Of a stretch of 64,000 bases of DNA, positions 1 through 12,127 are shown one piece after another (positions within the stretch are counted from its first letter, which is position 1; each line of letters begins with the position of its first letter). The position numbers and the translations under genes were made by a program. Below the pieces are notes generated by a model. The model did not search any database. It saw only the letters and a program-made list of their open reading frames with translations, and was not told the DNA's origin. The stretch lies in the NCBI RefSeq assembly GCF_000203815.1, contig NW_004457695.1, forward strand, positions 62,001-126,000. Direction: 5' to 3'. The DNA comes from Cavenderia fasciculata (Eukaryota; Evosea; Eumycetozoa; Acytosteliales; Cavenderiaceae).

Positions 1-1
1 T

Positions 2-124
2 ACCACACTTGATAGAAACAACCGTCTCTACTTTTTGTGTTGCAACGTCTGTAACTCAAAGAGATCTGTAGCCGTCATCAAGAAGGGTTTGGAAGTCGGA
101 AAGAAACAACCAAAGGACAATTAA
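2..124 (+). CDS. C-terminal 40 residues of an unidentified protein (partial gene)
   Basis: An open frame enters from the left edge and ends at TAA 122-124. It encodes 40 residues ending in ...GKKQPKDN, is basic near the end and has three cysteines close together (CCNVC). Codon use (ACC, AAC, GTC, ATC, AAG) looks like a well-expressed gene of this genome. The stop lies only 70 bp from the stop of the convergent pinin gene. I do not recognise the family, and the start and most of the protein lie outside the window. Confidence 0.6.
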   Translation, partial: TTLDRNNRLYFLCCNVCNSKRSVAVIKKGLEVGKKQPKDN

Positions 125-194
125 ATATAAATTATTCTATCTATTTTTTTTTAATCACAAAACAACAATAAGATTATCCCTATAATATTTATTC

Positions 195-1616
195 TTAATT
201 TGATTGTTTATCGTTGTCGATTTGGACATCATCACCGCCATTTTTAACCTCTCCTTCTTCACTTTCTTTTGTCTTTACGTCAACTGCTTGTGGTGGAAGA
301 GTTGAATCGTTATCATTGCTTGTTGATGTTGTTGTATCTTTTTGATCGTCTTGATTTTTATTATCACCGTCGTCATCATAATCGTCATCATCTTGGTCGT
401 CATCTTCATCATTGTCGTCTTGATCATCTGAACGCTTTCTATTACGTCTGTTGTCTTTGGATAAATTTTCATCTTCATCCTCGACATTATCCTTGTTTAT
501 GGTTGATGATCCATCATCATCGGTAGAAGATAAAGGTGGAGCTCTTGGATTAAAGCAATAATAAATATTTGGTTTACTTGTAGTCTTGTATTTGAATTTT
601 GATAGTATTCTTTTATGTAACTCCCATTTTTGTGTCTAATAACATTAGAAGATAAATATGAATAAGTATGTGGAACCTATAAAAATAAATTATCATAATT
701 AATATCGCGGTTTGAAACATACCAATAGTTTATGTTGTAACTCTTCTTGTTTCTTTATAATCTCTTCATGTAATTTTAATTCTTTTTCCTTTTGCTCCAC
801 GATATTCTTTTTCTCCTCCTCTAGTACTCTTTCATTGTTCTTGTCAATGGTTTCATTGATTTTCTCTTCAGTCTCTATTCTTTTAATATCCGATTGTGAC
901 TTTGCTTCAATATTCTTTTGGAAATCTTGTAACGTACGATTGAGCATACCAAACATCATTCTATTTCTTTTTTGACCTTCAACTGTTGTTGTTGTTGTTG
1001 GTAGTGGTGCTGGTGACTTGGTTACAGTTGGTAATGTTGTTGATGATGATGATGGTGTTGAAACATCATTTCCATCTTTATTATTATTATAGTTATAGTT
1101 ATTATTATGGTTATTATTATTATTTACAAACTAAAATTAGAAAAAGAGTTAATCACATGACCAATACTATGTCTGTCTAGGATAGATATTACATACTTTT
1201 TTGGGATATTGTTGGTATTTATTAAATCGATAATCATGTTGATTCAGATGATGATGTTGTTGTTGATCATTATCATTGATAATAAGCTTTCTTTGGTATT
1301 TAGTTGGTTGGTTGTTATCTTGTTGTTGATGATGATGATGATGATTATGTTGGTTGTTGTTATCTTGATAATGATGAGGATGATCTTTTCTTTTTCCACT
1401 ACCACCACCACCACTACTATTACTACTACTTGCGCCACCAATAGTTGAAGTATATATTGGATCCTTTTCTCTCTTGTCCAATAGATCTAATTTATTCTCT
1501 ACTCTTTGTCTTTGGAATTCCAATTGTTTTAGTTCAGAGTATATACCACTTCTATAACCTCCTCGACCAACTCCTCCTCCTCCTCCTCCTCCTCCTCTAG
1601 TAAAAGGTCTTGACAT
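195..1616 (-). CDS. pnn: pinin homologue (Pinin/SDK/MemA domain)
   Basis: Three exons on the minus strand, 1616-1197, 1130-723 and 635-195, join in phase 0 to give 422 residues. The start MSRPFTRG precedes a glycine run and a short helix (QRQRVENKLDLLDKREKDP). Exons 2-3 carry the pinin core at roughly residues 195-310. It begins KRNRMMFGMLNRTLQDF, continues with a charged coiled coil and ends with KWELHKRILSKFKYKT; human pinin has the equivalent RRIFGLLMGTLQKF and EEWNEHNAKIIKYIRTKTKP. The tail is Asp/Asn-rich and acidic. In animals, pinin is a nuclear-speckle protein that associates with RNPS1 and exon-junction and splicing factors. A nuclear mRNA-processing role here is inferred from the family. 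The gene diverges from the TPR gene at 1869, sharing about 250 bp of promoter. Confidence 0.85.
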
Positions 1617-1868
1617 TTTATAACTGCAAATCAATCTATCTATCTATTTATCAGTAAATGTTGATGAACTTTACTTTAATCAATATTGATTAAAAGACAC
1701 ATGTTGTTTTTTAAATATTATTATTTTTTTTAAATTTTTAGGGTTTTTTTTTATTACAAAAAACGAACGATGAGCTATCCAAATTAGTTTTGTCAAAAAA
1801 AAAGAAAGGTGGATTAGATAGATTGTATACAACGCAGAGTATATCTTTTAAAAAGAGAGTTAAAAGAA
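1617..1868. promoter_or_regulatory. divergent promoter between pinin and the TPR gene
   Basis: This 252-bp AT-rich spacer separates two divergent start codons. It contains homopolymer T and A runs (around 1727-1760 and 1795-1805), typical of dictyostelid promoters. It has no open frame worth calling. Confidence 0.4.
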
Positions 1869-3164
1869 ATGACAAACAAGAACAACAACAACAATAATAA
1901 TAATAGTAATAGTAAAAGAATAACAGATAGAGTAAAAAAAGGACAGAAAAAAGGAGGAGCACCAACCAAATTGTTATCATTTGAACAATTGGTAGCACAA
2001 GCAGAGAAATATGCAGAGGAATACGAACTAGAAAAGGCTATCGATTCATTTGAACGTGCACTTAAAATGCAACCAAAGGATACTACCATTATGGATGCAC
2101 TCGGTGAATTGTGCATAGAGATTGGTCTGTTTGACAAGGCTACCAAACACTTTGTCAACTCTATAAAGACTAATCCAAATGACAGTTATACTAAATATAT
2201 GAATCTTGGTCAACTATTGGGTGGTCAAGAAGCAATTAAATCATACACAAAGGCAATAGAATTGATGGAGCTTCAATTACAATCTATAATGTCTCAAATG
2301 ACACCAGAACAATTAAAGAAATTGGAGGAAAGTTATCAAAAATTACATAATCAAAAGAAACAACAACAACAAGAAGAAGAAGAAGAGGGACAAGAAGAAG
2401 AGGGAGATGAGGAACAAGAGGATATGATGGATGATGAAGAGGAAGTAGTAGAAGAAGAACAAGAAGAAGAAGAGCCTGTATTATTTTTAAAAGACCAATT
2501 ATCATCTGCTTTGTGTTCACTTGCAGAATTATATTTAACCGATGAATGGTAATGTAATCGATGATGATTATTATTATTATTATGCATATAATAGATATTA
2601 ATCTTTTATTTTACCATTTCTTTTAGTTTTGATGATAATGCAGAGATGGAGTGTGAGAAGAATCTAAGAAAAGCAATTGGATATGCACCTTATTCACCAG
2701 AGCCATATAGTTTGTTGGGTAGTATGAAGATTAGTCAATGCAAGAATGAAGAGGCTCTTGAACTCATCTCGCACTCTTATACTATTTGGGCTGATTATGA
2801 GATTGAAGATTTGCCATCACTCGAATATCGTTTTGGTATCGCTCAAATGTTTGTCGAATTGGATCAAAATAGAATCGCTGTTGTCATTCTCGAATCGATC
2901 GTTAATCAACAAGATAATATCGCTGAGATTTGGTACACTCTTGGTATGGTCTATCATAATCTAAAGGAAGACAGATCGGCCCAAGATTGTTTGGAAACAG
3001 CTCTCAAATTATTGACCATCGTAGCAAAGGGAGGTCAAGACAAGGAACTAGAAGACCAAATCAAATCATTGTTGGTTACTGTCAATGAAATAGTTGCTAC
3101 TCTTCCACCTGAAGAAGATGAAGTTGAAGAAGAAGAGGAACAACAAATGGATGATGATCAATAA
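1869..3164 (+). CDS. TPR-repeat protein, Acl4-like ribosomal protein L4 chaperone candidate
   Basis: Two exons (1869-2548 and 2627-3164; the split codon TG/T gives Cys) encode 405 residues. After a basic Asn-rich N-terminus come tetratricopeptide-type helices (residues about 35-110: AEKYAEEYELEKAIDSFERA, then TTIMDALGELCIEIGLFDKA). A long Glu/Asp-rich acidic insert follows at about 155-205, then more TPRs (about 230-350) and an acidic tail. TPR arrays with acidic segments match yeast Acl4, the dedicated chaperone that escorts ribosomal protein L4 to pre-60S particles. That assignment is inference from architecture; the protein could be another nuclear TPR chaperone. The acidic patches fit binding to a basic ribosomal protein. 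Exon phase and an uninterrupted frame make the gene itself secure. Confidence 0.75.
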
Positions 3165-3376
3165 AGAATAATAATAAATTAAACATTAAAGATAACTTAT
3201 ATATATATATTATCTCTACACACACACAAACACATTGGAATAAATCCAACTTTTACAGATAGATATATATCTTTCACAAACAATTATAATTTATTGTTGA
3301 TGTTGGGAGTTAAAAAGCTATTTTCCGAAAATATACAGATTTATATAGATAGATGGATGGATGGATGGATGGATGT

Positions 3377-4296
3377 TTAGAGATCAGATTGACGACCAAT
3401 CAAACCACAGCTGACTCTGGAACCAGCGTTACCAGTGACGAGGGAGTCCTTGTGACCACCCTTGCCAAGATCATCAACATCGGCATGAACAATCATGGTT
3501 CTACCAATGATGCTGTGCTCACCAAAGAGTGAGATAATCTTATCAGTGATTGTACCCTTGGCAACTCCATCAGCACCAGCCTTGATGTTACCTAAATCAC
3601 CAACATGACGTTCCTATTAATAGTAATAATAATAATAATAATAATTCAATTTTGATTAATATCTTGTAAGGTATTTCTTCACTTGTCTTTCCTCTTCTTC
3701 TTCTTCTTCTACTTGTTGATATTTACATCATCAGTTGGAGCACCATGGTTCTTCTTGTGTGGGTTGAAATGTGGACCAGCTGACAAACAACTATAATTAT
3801 TAATTAATTATCATAATTGATTAGTACACTGAGAGGTTGAGATGATGTATTGTTGTTATTATGTTTTAAATACATACCCATTGGTGGTATCACCAAATTG
3901 ATGGACATGGAAACCATGGTCACCTTCCTTGAGACCAGTGACTTCATATTCAACAGAGACTGGAGCATCCTTTCCATCTTGAGTGAATCTAACTACACCC
4001 TTGACGGCTTCACCTTGTAAAACACAGACAGCTTTTAATGACATTTTATCTTGATTATTACTGGTAGGAGTAGAAGAAGAAGAAGAAGTAGTAACAATAG
4101 TAGTAGGAGGAGGAGAGGAAGATGAAGAGAAATTATATAATACAAATAATACAATGACAGCTATTAGTATGAATGCTTTGGATTTGTTATCAAAGATAAA
4201 AGAAGAAGAAGAAGAAGAAGAAGAAGGCATTGTTGGCAGATGCAGTATGACTGACTCTAATATATATTGTTGTTGTTGTTGAACAAATAAAGACAA
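3377..4296 (-). CDS. sod: Cu/Zn superoxide dismutase with possible signal-anchor N-terminus
   Basis: Three exons, 4296 (or 4044)-3878, 3790-3727 and 3613-3377. The enzyme converts superoxide to O2 and H2O2. All metal ligands are visible: [10 protein letters not shown] (two Cu His), [12 protein letters not shown] (bridging and Zn His), ERHVGDLGN (Zn His) and MIVHADVDD (Cu His). The disulfide cysteines (TNGCLSAG and SRVSCG) and the guiding Arg are also present. From the internal start MSLKAVCVL at 4044 the product is a standard 155-residue cytosolic enzyme. The same exon stays open upstream to an ATG at 4296, adding 84 residues. These include a hydrophobic segment [16 protein letters not shown] (residues about 41-56) followed by a Ser/Pro/Thr linker. 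This would make a 239-residue type II membrane or secreted form. Which start is used cannot be decided from sequence. Confidence 0.93.
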
Positions 4297-4628
4297 TTTG
4301 TTGCTTACATTTAATTAACGCAATGATGATGTTTTAATAAAAGGATTCTTCTTTTGACGTCCACAGAACTGATGTTCAGCAAGAAAAAAAAAAAAAACAA
4401 AAAATAATAATAATAAATTATCGAAATGTGGTATTATGATACATAGGTAGAAAGAAGAAAAAGAAACCATTTATTTTTAACAATTGTTATATGTTTATTT
4501 TATTTTTAAATATTAAAAAATGTGGCCTATTTTTTTTGTTTGTTTGTTTGGTTTGTTTCTATTTCTTTTTCTTTTTTGTTGTTGTTGTTTTTTTTTTTAT
4601 ATAATTTACAATATATATATTATTATTA
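4297..4628. other. intergenic, SOD upstream and citrate synthase 3' side
   Basis: This 332-bp spacer has poly-A/poly-T runs (about 4382-4396 and 4590-4600) and a trailing ATT repeat. It must contain the SOD promoter and the 3' end of citrate synthase. No gene or structured RNA was seen. Confidence 0.4.
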
Positions 4629-5901
4629 TTATTGAGCACCTGATCCAGTTACCTTACTATATCTCTTTGTTGTAGCTGATGAATAAGATTCTTGGGTACG
4701 AACCTTTGCAGGTGGACGACCTTCGATTGGAACATAGTTTCTAAACCATTCACCTTTGTAGACTTGACGTGGACGATAGATCTTTGTCTCTGGATCTTCG
4801 TGATGTTCGATCCAGTGAGCCAACCAACCGACAGCACGTGGAATGGTAAAGAGAACTGGGAACATATCAGTTGGGAAACCCATAGCCTTGTAGATGAGAC
4901 CAGAGTAAAAGTCAACGTTTGGATAGAGTTTACGTGTGACAAAGTATTCGTCGTTGAGTGCTTGACGTTCGAGTTCAGTGGCAACTTCGATGAGTGGTTC
5001 CTTGCCGAGACTCTCAAACACTTCATAGGCGACACGACGAACAATCTTGGCACGTGGATCGTAGTTTTTGTAGATACGATGACCAAAGCCCATCAATTTC
5101 TTCTTCTTGGCCTTGACGTCTGCGACAAACTGACCGACATTCTCCTTGGTACCGATCTGTTGCAACATGTCGAGTACGGCTTCGTTGGCACCACCGTGGA
5201 GTGGACCATACAAGGCACCGGCAGCACCGGCAACGGCAGTGTATGGGTCAGTGTTGGACGATGAGATGTGACGCATGGCAGCAGTTGAGCAATTCAATTC
5301 GTGATCGGCGTGCAAGATGAAAAGAATTTCGAGTGCACGACAGAGAACTGGATTTGGCTTATAGTCTTGCTCGGATAACTTGTCCAACATGTACAAAAAG
5401 TTTTCAGTATAACCTAGATGGTTGACTGGAGTGTTGTATGGACGACCAATACGATGACGCCATGCACAGGCAGCAATGGTTGGTAGTTTACCAATGATAC
5501 GGAACATTTGCTTGTTACGAACATTCTCACTCTTAAAGATATCTTGTCCGGCCAAGGCAGGGTTTGCCTCTGGATAGAATGTACCGAGTGCAGCTACAGT
5601 ACTAATGAGCATACCCATTGGATGTGCATCATATCTAAATGACTTCATCAAACCAACCAAGTTTTCATGAAGAAAGGTATGTGTCATAATCTTGTGTGAC
5701 CATCCATCGAGTTGTGATTTGTTTGGCAAGTTACCATTGATCAAAAGATAGGCAACCTCTAAAAAGCTTGATCTCTCTGCCAACTCTTCAATTGGGAATC
5801 CACGATAACGTAAAATACCCTTGTCACCATCGATATAGGTAATCGTAGATGTTACAACTGCTGTATTTTGGAATGCTGGATCATAAACTCTATATATTAA
5901 A

Positions 5902-5936
<35 letters not shown>

Positions 5937-5979
5937 AAAAGTAAGAGATCAAGAGATGTACATATGTGTAGGTTGGTCG

Positions 5980-6011
<32 letters not shown>

Positions 6012-6353
6012 ACTTACACTAAACCATTGTCACCTTTTTGTTCAGAGATTTCTCTAAAAGCTAAAGCACTAATAGTTTGATTCTTAATTTTAATGTTATA
6101 TTGCTTTCCTGTTCTATTATCGATAACTGTTAAAGTTTCTTTCCTATAGATAAAAAAAAGAGTGTCGTATAATAGAATGTTAGGTCATTGTTGTTGTTGT
6201 TGTTGATAGATTTATTCTTCCTCTTCTTCCTTCTTTGTTAACATACTTTGCATCAGCATTTACATTGTTTGATGTTAATTCATCAACATATTCCTCTTCT
6301 TGTTCATCCTTTAAATGACCAGAGATAACATTTAATCTGGAAATATGTGACAT
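4629..6353 (-). CDS. cshA: citrate synthase, peroxisomal (PTS2)
   Basis: Exons 6353-6247, 6143-6018 and 5889-4629 give 497 residues. The enzyme condenses acetyl-CoA and oxaloacetate to citrate. Catalytic residues are visible in [21 protein letters not shown] and PNVDFYSG, the two His and one Asp of the family. Residues 6-14, RLNVISGHL, fit the peroxisomal targeting signal 2 consensus R-(L/V/I)-x5-(H/Q)-(L/A) exactly, and no mitochondrial presequence is seen. A PTS2-bearing peroxisomal citrate synthase named CshA is known in Dictyostelium discoideum, so I use that symbol by homology. The region around residues 35-90 ([12 protein letters not shown]...) resembles the bacterial/peroxisomal type rather than the mitochondrial type. 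Intron 2 contains a poly-A run of more than 30. Likely partners are glyoxylate-cycle and beta-oxidation enzymes. Confidence 0.95.
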
Positions 6354-6816
6354 TCTTATCTTTTCTTTTCTTTTCTATCTAATTATATTTACAACTATTT
6401 ACTAGTACTACTACTACTTTTACTATTTAGTGCGCAACAGATTCCAACAACAAAGAATGAAATTAGTAGGTGTTCATTTAACTTTTCGAAAAAAAATACA
6501 CACAAACCACACAGAGAGAGCTAATGCTATGATACAAATATAATAGATGTTGTTCTCGGGGTTAATGAATTGTTTCAGCGGAAGAAGATTAATTCTTTTA
6601 TAAATAATAATTTAATGATCCAAATTTCAGCAGCTTTGCTCATGCATCACTGTTCACCTGTTGCAGTGAAAGCGACCAGTAAATTTACCACAAAAATTTT
6701 TGTCGTCTTCTTTGCCCAAATTTGGACAGATGTGGCAATTTATTCGGGCTAAAGGTTGAATTGACCTCCGCTACGATTTTATTATATTACCACCAATTGA
6801 TTGAATAGAATAATCA
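6354..6816. other. intergenic, citrate synthase promoter side
   Basis: This 463-bp spacer lies upstream of citrate synthase and downstream of the CCT4-like gene. A 60-codon open stretch (6570-6752) has no family resemblance and is unlikely to be coding. No RNA gene was seen. Confidence 0.4.
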
Positions 6817-9062
6817 TTATTGATTATTTGATCGATAAATAATTTGATCAATTTTTAATATTGATACTACAATCTCTGTTGCCATCCTACATTTTGTGAG
6901 ATAGAGAGATATGATCAGTTTGATAAAGTAATGATAAAAAAAAAGTGTATAAATACATACGTTATTTGAGACAATTTATTCGAAAGTGTTTCCAATATAC
7001 CACTGTTTATCATGTCACATATTATTTGTTCCTCTTCTTCTTGATCATTGTTAATGTCCAATTTTGAAACCAAATCAAGACCCATGAAACATTTTTGATT
7101 TTCTTTGATTTGTTGACGATGTAATACCTTTAATCTTTCAACCAACAATAAATCAGCACCTGCATTTTTGCACAAAACCACTGGTATCTCTTCCAATGCC
7201 TCTGAAAATGCCAACATTGAAGTATATTCTATATCTGTGCAGATCCCTCCTCCAATACTTGTCTGTCTCTTTTGGTCAATAGAATGGATGATATCGACAG
7301 ATGATGCAATTTCACATGCTCCACCACCTGGAACAACAATTGGTCGCCTCGTTAAATTACAAAGAACACAAAGTGCATCGTGAAGCGCTCTTTCTGTTTC
7401 TTCCAACTCTATAGCACTAGTACCTCTAAGTATAATCGTTGGTAATGCTACCAATGTATTATTATTATTATTATTATTATTACCATTGTCAGGTATAGAT
7501 TGTCTATTTTTTAGGAATAATAATTGTGTTGAACCATTGCTATTGTTATGATGAATAGTATCATATTGACAACTTTCAAATTGTACCAAACGACTAGAAG
7601 CAGATACCGACTTTAATTCTTGAATATCTGAAAATGATATAATATTTAATTCCTCGCATATTCCCTAATGAAACATAATAATAATAATAATTGATTAATT
7701 ATTCTCATATATTATTAATATTAACAATATTTACATCTATTATTTCCTTTGACAATGGAGATATTACGGTTATCTTTGCTTTTTCAAAATAGGATAATGC
7801 CATATTTGAAATGGAAATATCACCAGAACTAGATTGATCTTGTATAAACAACATTGTAACACCCAATCTCTTTAATAAAACTACCATCGATTTAATTTGT
7901 GATTCTTGTTGATCGACAATGGTTCGTAAACTATACTCATCCCCAAATGATTGATCCTAAATGTAAAATATATTGATGAGTAAGAGGCAAATTGATCTTT
8001 TGATTGATTGATTGATTGTGATTGATTGTTTAAAAGTACCTTGATATTAATGTTTGAAGTAGAAAATGACAATACTGTAACCTTTATGTTTTTTGTTGTA
8101 TGTAACCTATTCAACAATGTCACTCTATATACCCTATCATTTGTAACAAATGAATCATTTATAGATGCTCCTTGAATGGACAATACTCTAATCATTGATA
8201 CCGTTAGTGTCCTATTATTATTATTATTATTTGATCCAGAGCCCAAAGAAGAAGCAGCCATTGCGATTGAATCTACAGCCAAACTTGCGAGAGTTGGATA
8301 GAGATGAGAAAGTAATTTTGAATTGAGAGTTGTATTTGCAGTCTCTAACATGTATCTTTTAGCAATATCACTCTTTAAATCAAAAGGTATAGACAGTCGA
8401 TTGATTGTATCTATTGCAACTTTAGATGCCATCATAAATCCTTTGATAATTCTCATTGGACTAATACGACCAATCGTCGTTGTACTTGTGCCAAGTGTAT
8501 TTGTATTATAATATTTTCCTTCAAATAATTTTAATGCTTTTCTTAATCTATATATATAAAACGGATGTGACTTGTGAGTATATAAACTATACTAGAGTAG
8601 AGAGTGGTAGCTATAATAAATAGTCGAATAGGCGACCATACAATAAAGAAGCCAATATTACAACAGATGTTGTTCCATCACCATTTTGATCGTCCATTGA
8701 TTTACTCAACTCTACCATCATACGACATGCAGGATGTTCTACATTTATCGAATTGAGTAATGTAATACCATCATTGGTTACAATGATCTCACCATATTGA
8801 TTCACCAACAATTTATCTCTACTCTTTGGTCCTAGTAGTGATGACATTACATCTCCAACTGCCAAACATGCTAAAATATCTAACAATTTGTGTAATTATT
8901 GTGTTGTTAGACAAGCAAGTACTATTATTATTATAGACTACTTTCACAAAGCGTAGTGTACTACATACTCGAATATATCGATGATGAAGACGATGATCGA
9001 TTTAAAGTATCATCATCATTAATTTTCCAATTGTGTTGTGTTATTGTTGTTGTTGAATCCAT
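6817..9062 (-). CDS. divergent TCP-1/CCT delta-like chaperonin subunit
   Basis: Six exons (9062-8969, 8879-8642, 8547-8040, 7956-7735, 7664-6961, 6886-6817) splice in phase to 611 residues. Group II chaperonin features run in order: YSNILACLAVGDVMSSLLGP, TNDGITLL, HPACRMMVELSKS, GDGTTSVVILAS, RGTSAIELEETERALHDALC, GGGACEIA, and the C-terminus MATEIVVSILKIDQII. These align best with CCT4 (delta), whose equivalents are HPAARMLVELSKAQ and LATETVRSILKIDD. GDGTT and the HDAL aspartate are kept, so ATPase activity is plausible. The P-loop LGPKG reads LGPKS, and there are Asn-rich insertions near residues 187 and 440. CCT4 is normally very conserved, so this may be a fast-evolving paralogue rather than the ring subunit itself. 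The terminal 70-bp exon is supported by its match to the CCT4 tail. Confidence 0.85.
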
Positions 9063-9514
9063 CCAACCAATCAATCAGTCAATCAATCCAAAACAAACAA
9101 ACTAAACTAAATCAAACATACAAAAGGGTATTTTAAAATTTTTTTTATTTAATATTTTTTTTCTATTTTTTTTAATTTTTTTGTTTTAAAAGTAAACATG
9201 ATGTATTGTTGTGGCCGACTGTGCTCGCCCGTTTTGTTGACACAGTACTGATTAATAATAAAACAACAACAATAATTAATTAAAAGTTTAGTGGGAATTT
9301 TGACTAATATTATTATGAAACAATGAATTCAAAGTATGGTTGTTGTTTTGTTGTAATTGGTTTTGGTTTGGTTGGTTTGGTTCGTTGGAATAATAATAAT
9401 AATATTGTTATTATTATTATTATTACATATTGTTATTGTGTTTGTTGGGGTTTTGTTGGTGAGAAGTAAATAATGGATGAATGGGGGGGATGGGTGAAGG
9501 ATGAAGACGCCTCT
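9063..9514. other. intergenic between rasC 3' end and the CCT4-like start
   Basis: This 452-bp spacer is TTTTATTT-rich and ATT-rich. A GC-richer patch lies at about 9211-9245. No open frame beyond antisense shadows was seen. Confidence 0.35.
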
Positions 9515-10185
9515 TTACAATATAATACAACTTTTCTTTTTTGTTGGTGGTTGTTCTTCATTCTCTGGATTGGCAGACCACTTTTTGATTTCTCTGACGA
9601 GTGTGAAAAAGGCTTCTTCGACGTTGAGACGAGACTTGGCACTAGATTCGAGGAATGGTGCACCGAAACTCTTTGACAATTCCTTGCCTTCAAGAGTGCT
9701 GACCTTACGTTCCTTGTCTGGCAAATCAACCTTGTTTCCGACAATTACCATCGGATAGGTGCTAAGGTCCTTGACACGAAGAATTTGATCACGGAATGAG
9801 GTGACTGCTTCAAATGATGGTCTAGATCCAATACTGTAAACAATAAGAAATCCTCTACCACTTCTAATATATTGATCACGCATTGCTGAATATTCTTCTT
9901 GTCCTGCTGTATCTAAAATACTAAATAAATAGATAATAATAATAATAATGTTACAATCAATGATTGATTTATAAATTAGTAGATGTTTAATTTCAATTCC
10001 AACTACAATTTCTCTACATACTCTAACATATAAACATCTTCATCTATAATAACTTGTTTTCTATAAGAGTTTTCAATGGTTGGATCGTATTCAGCAATGA
10101 ATTGATTCTGTGTCAATTGAATGGTAAGCGCACTCTTACCGACACCTCCATCACCGACGATTACTAATTTTAATAACTTTGACAT
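9515..10185 (-). CDS. rasC: Ras small GTPase, RasC-like
   Basis: Two exons (10185-10022 and 9920-9515) encode 189 residues, the length of Dictyostelium RasC. The nucleotide-binding motifs are GDGGVGKSA (P-loop), YDPTIENSY (effector and switch I), [15 protein letters not shown] (switch II), NKVD and SSAK. The C-terminus KKKSCIIL is a CaaX box ending in Leu, expected to direct geranylgeranylation, preceded by lysines. The effector loop and the CIIL ending match RasC rather than RasG/RasD. RasC acts with TORC2 and PKB signalling in chemotaxis and cAMP relay in D. discoideum; that function is transferred by homology. The intron interrupts the codon for the Asp before ILDTAG. The upstream side faces a 4.8-kb gene-poor region. 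Confidence 0.93.
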
Positions 10186-10883
10186 CTTCTTCTGTTTTAC
10201 TTTTTTGTTAATATATATATATTATTCTATGTATTATTGTTATTGTATTGGTGTTTAGTATGTTGTTGCTATTGTTTGTTTTTAATATTATTATTGTTGT
10301 TGTTGTTGTTGATTGTACGTAGAGTTGTATTGAGTTGAAAGAAGAAGAAGAAGAAGGAAGAAGAAATAGTTGAATGGGTTATTGTTGCCTAAAGGATTAA
10401 AGTAGTGATACAAAAAGGAGTGGATTTAAATCTAAGATGAAAAGATAGTACAATAAAGGGTATTAATATGATGTAGTCTGTAGTTAGGCAAAGCAAGAGA
10501 GAGAGAGAGGAGTAGGAGGAGGATAAAAAAGAAATTAAAAAAAGGGTACAAACAAACAATAAAAAAAAAATTAAAATTAACAGTTTTGTGCGGGTGGTGA
10601 TTTTGATTCTTCTTGTGTGGATTTTATGAGCGTTCAATAATGATGTTGATAATTATATATTGTATTTCTATGATTCTAATAACTCTCTTATCTCTTTTTT
10701 GATGATATCTATCTTTTAAAAATATAAAGGTTGATTAAATGAATGTCATGTATCGGAGGAGGAAGAGGAAGAAGAAGAAGAAGAAGAAGAAGAAGAGGAC
10801 TGATCGATATTTCACTCTCTCACTACATAGATAAATCTAATGGAAAAGAGAAGGGGAGGAGGGGTGGAAGTTTTTGTGGTGCT

Positions 10884-10914
<31 letters not shown>

Positions 10915-12096
10915 GGTATAGTAGGCGCACGTTGTTTCTGTCTGTTAATTCGGTTGGGTTGGTTGGGATTGTTGTTTTAACACTGTTGTTTGTTGGTTGT
11001 TGGTTGTTTGATGATAACTAGTTGACGGAGGGAGGAAGAGGAGGAGGAGGTTGATAAATCTATTTGTGTTGTTGAATGGCTAATATTGAATTCAAACTTT
11101 AATTTATTTTCTGTATGTCTGTCTGTCTGTCTCGTCTGCTAATTTCAAACATTCTTATTTATCTATCTATTGATCAATCTTTGTATCTTTTTTGTAACTG
11201 CAATTAAAACAAACTAGACATCGATGCATTCAATAACAACGACAAGACAGTAGACACAATTATTGTGAAACAAAAAGGGGATGGAAAAGAAATAATAAAG
11301 TCATACTGGACAATATATATATATTATTACTATTATTCCTGAAAGGCGTAGAAATAGAAAAGGATACTAGCTATCAAGGAACAAATCCAATAATAATAAT
11401 GAACAAGAGAGAAAGAAGGAGAAAGAGTATCACATGATCCACTAGCTAGCTAGCTATCTGCTGGAGATCACAGAACATTCGCTCTCTCTCCGTTCGTTCA
11501 TACACTAAATCTTCACGATCACAGCGCTCTCGTCATAAAATTGATTGAACGATTGTCAAGCTATTTTTTGCGATCTCAATAGGTGCGTGATTGATATTTG
11601 AATGGCTAGTGTTTTGTTCAAAATAATAATAATAGCATTACACTTACATTTTACAAAGGATGTTTTAAAAAAGAGATATTGGCGTTTTAGCTGTGTGTCG
11701 TGTCGTGTACTTTAAATATAAATATAAAGTAAGTAGAATATAGAGAGAGAGAGAGAGAGAGATTATAGATTAGAGTTAAGTAATATATGTATGAGAAAAA
11801 AAGAGGGGATGGGGGTTAACAATAGTTCTAAGACCTGTCTTTACTACTAGAGACGTATTGAAATAATTATAATTATTTATATTGGTAATTAATGGTTGTC
11901 AAGAATGAAAATGAAATTGGTGGTTTTTTTTTATGTCTTTAAAGATTGGTCTCTGCTTTGGTTTGAAACCTTGTTGTTGTTTGTTACTGTTGTACTGATA
12001 TATATTACCTACTTGAGTGTGATCGTAGCGAATGCGAATAAGAATAAGAATAAAATTCCCCTAATATTTTTATTAATCAAACTAGGATGAGTACCA

Positions 12097-12127
<31 letters not shown>

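Noticed and set aside
4319-4378. Possible C/D-box snoRNA (ATGATGA then CTGA about 45 bp later)
   Set aside because: No terminal stem or clear guide; ATGATGA is common by chance here.
10743-11021. Plus frame of 92 codons in the rasC-CHD spacer
   Set aside because: It is Arg/Gly/Glu low complexity from purine repeats, has no domain, and lies in a spacer with other similar chance frames.
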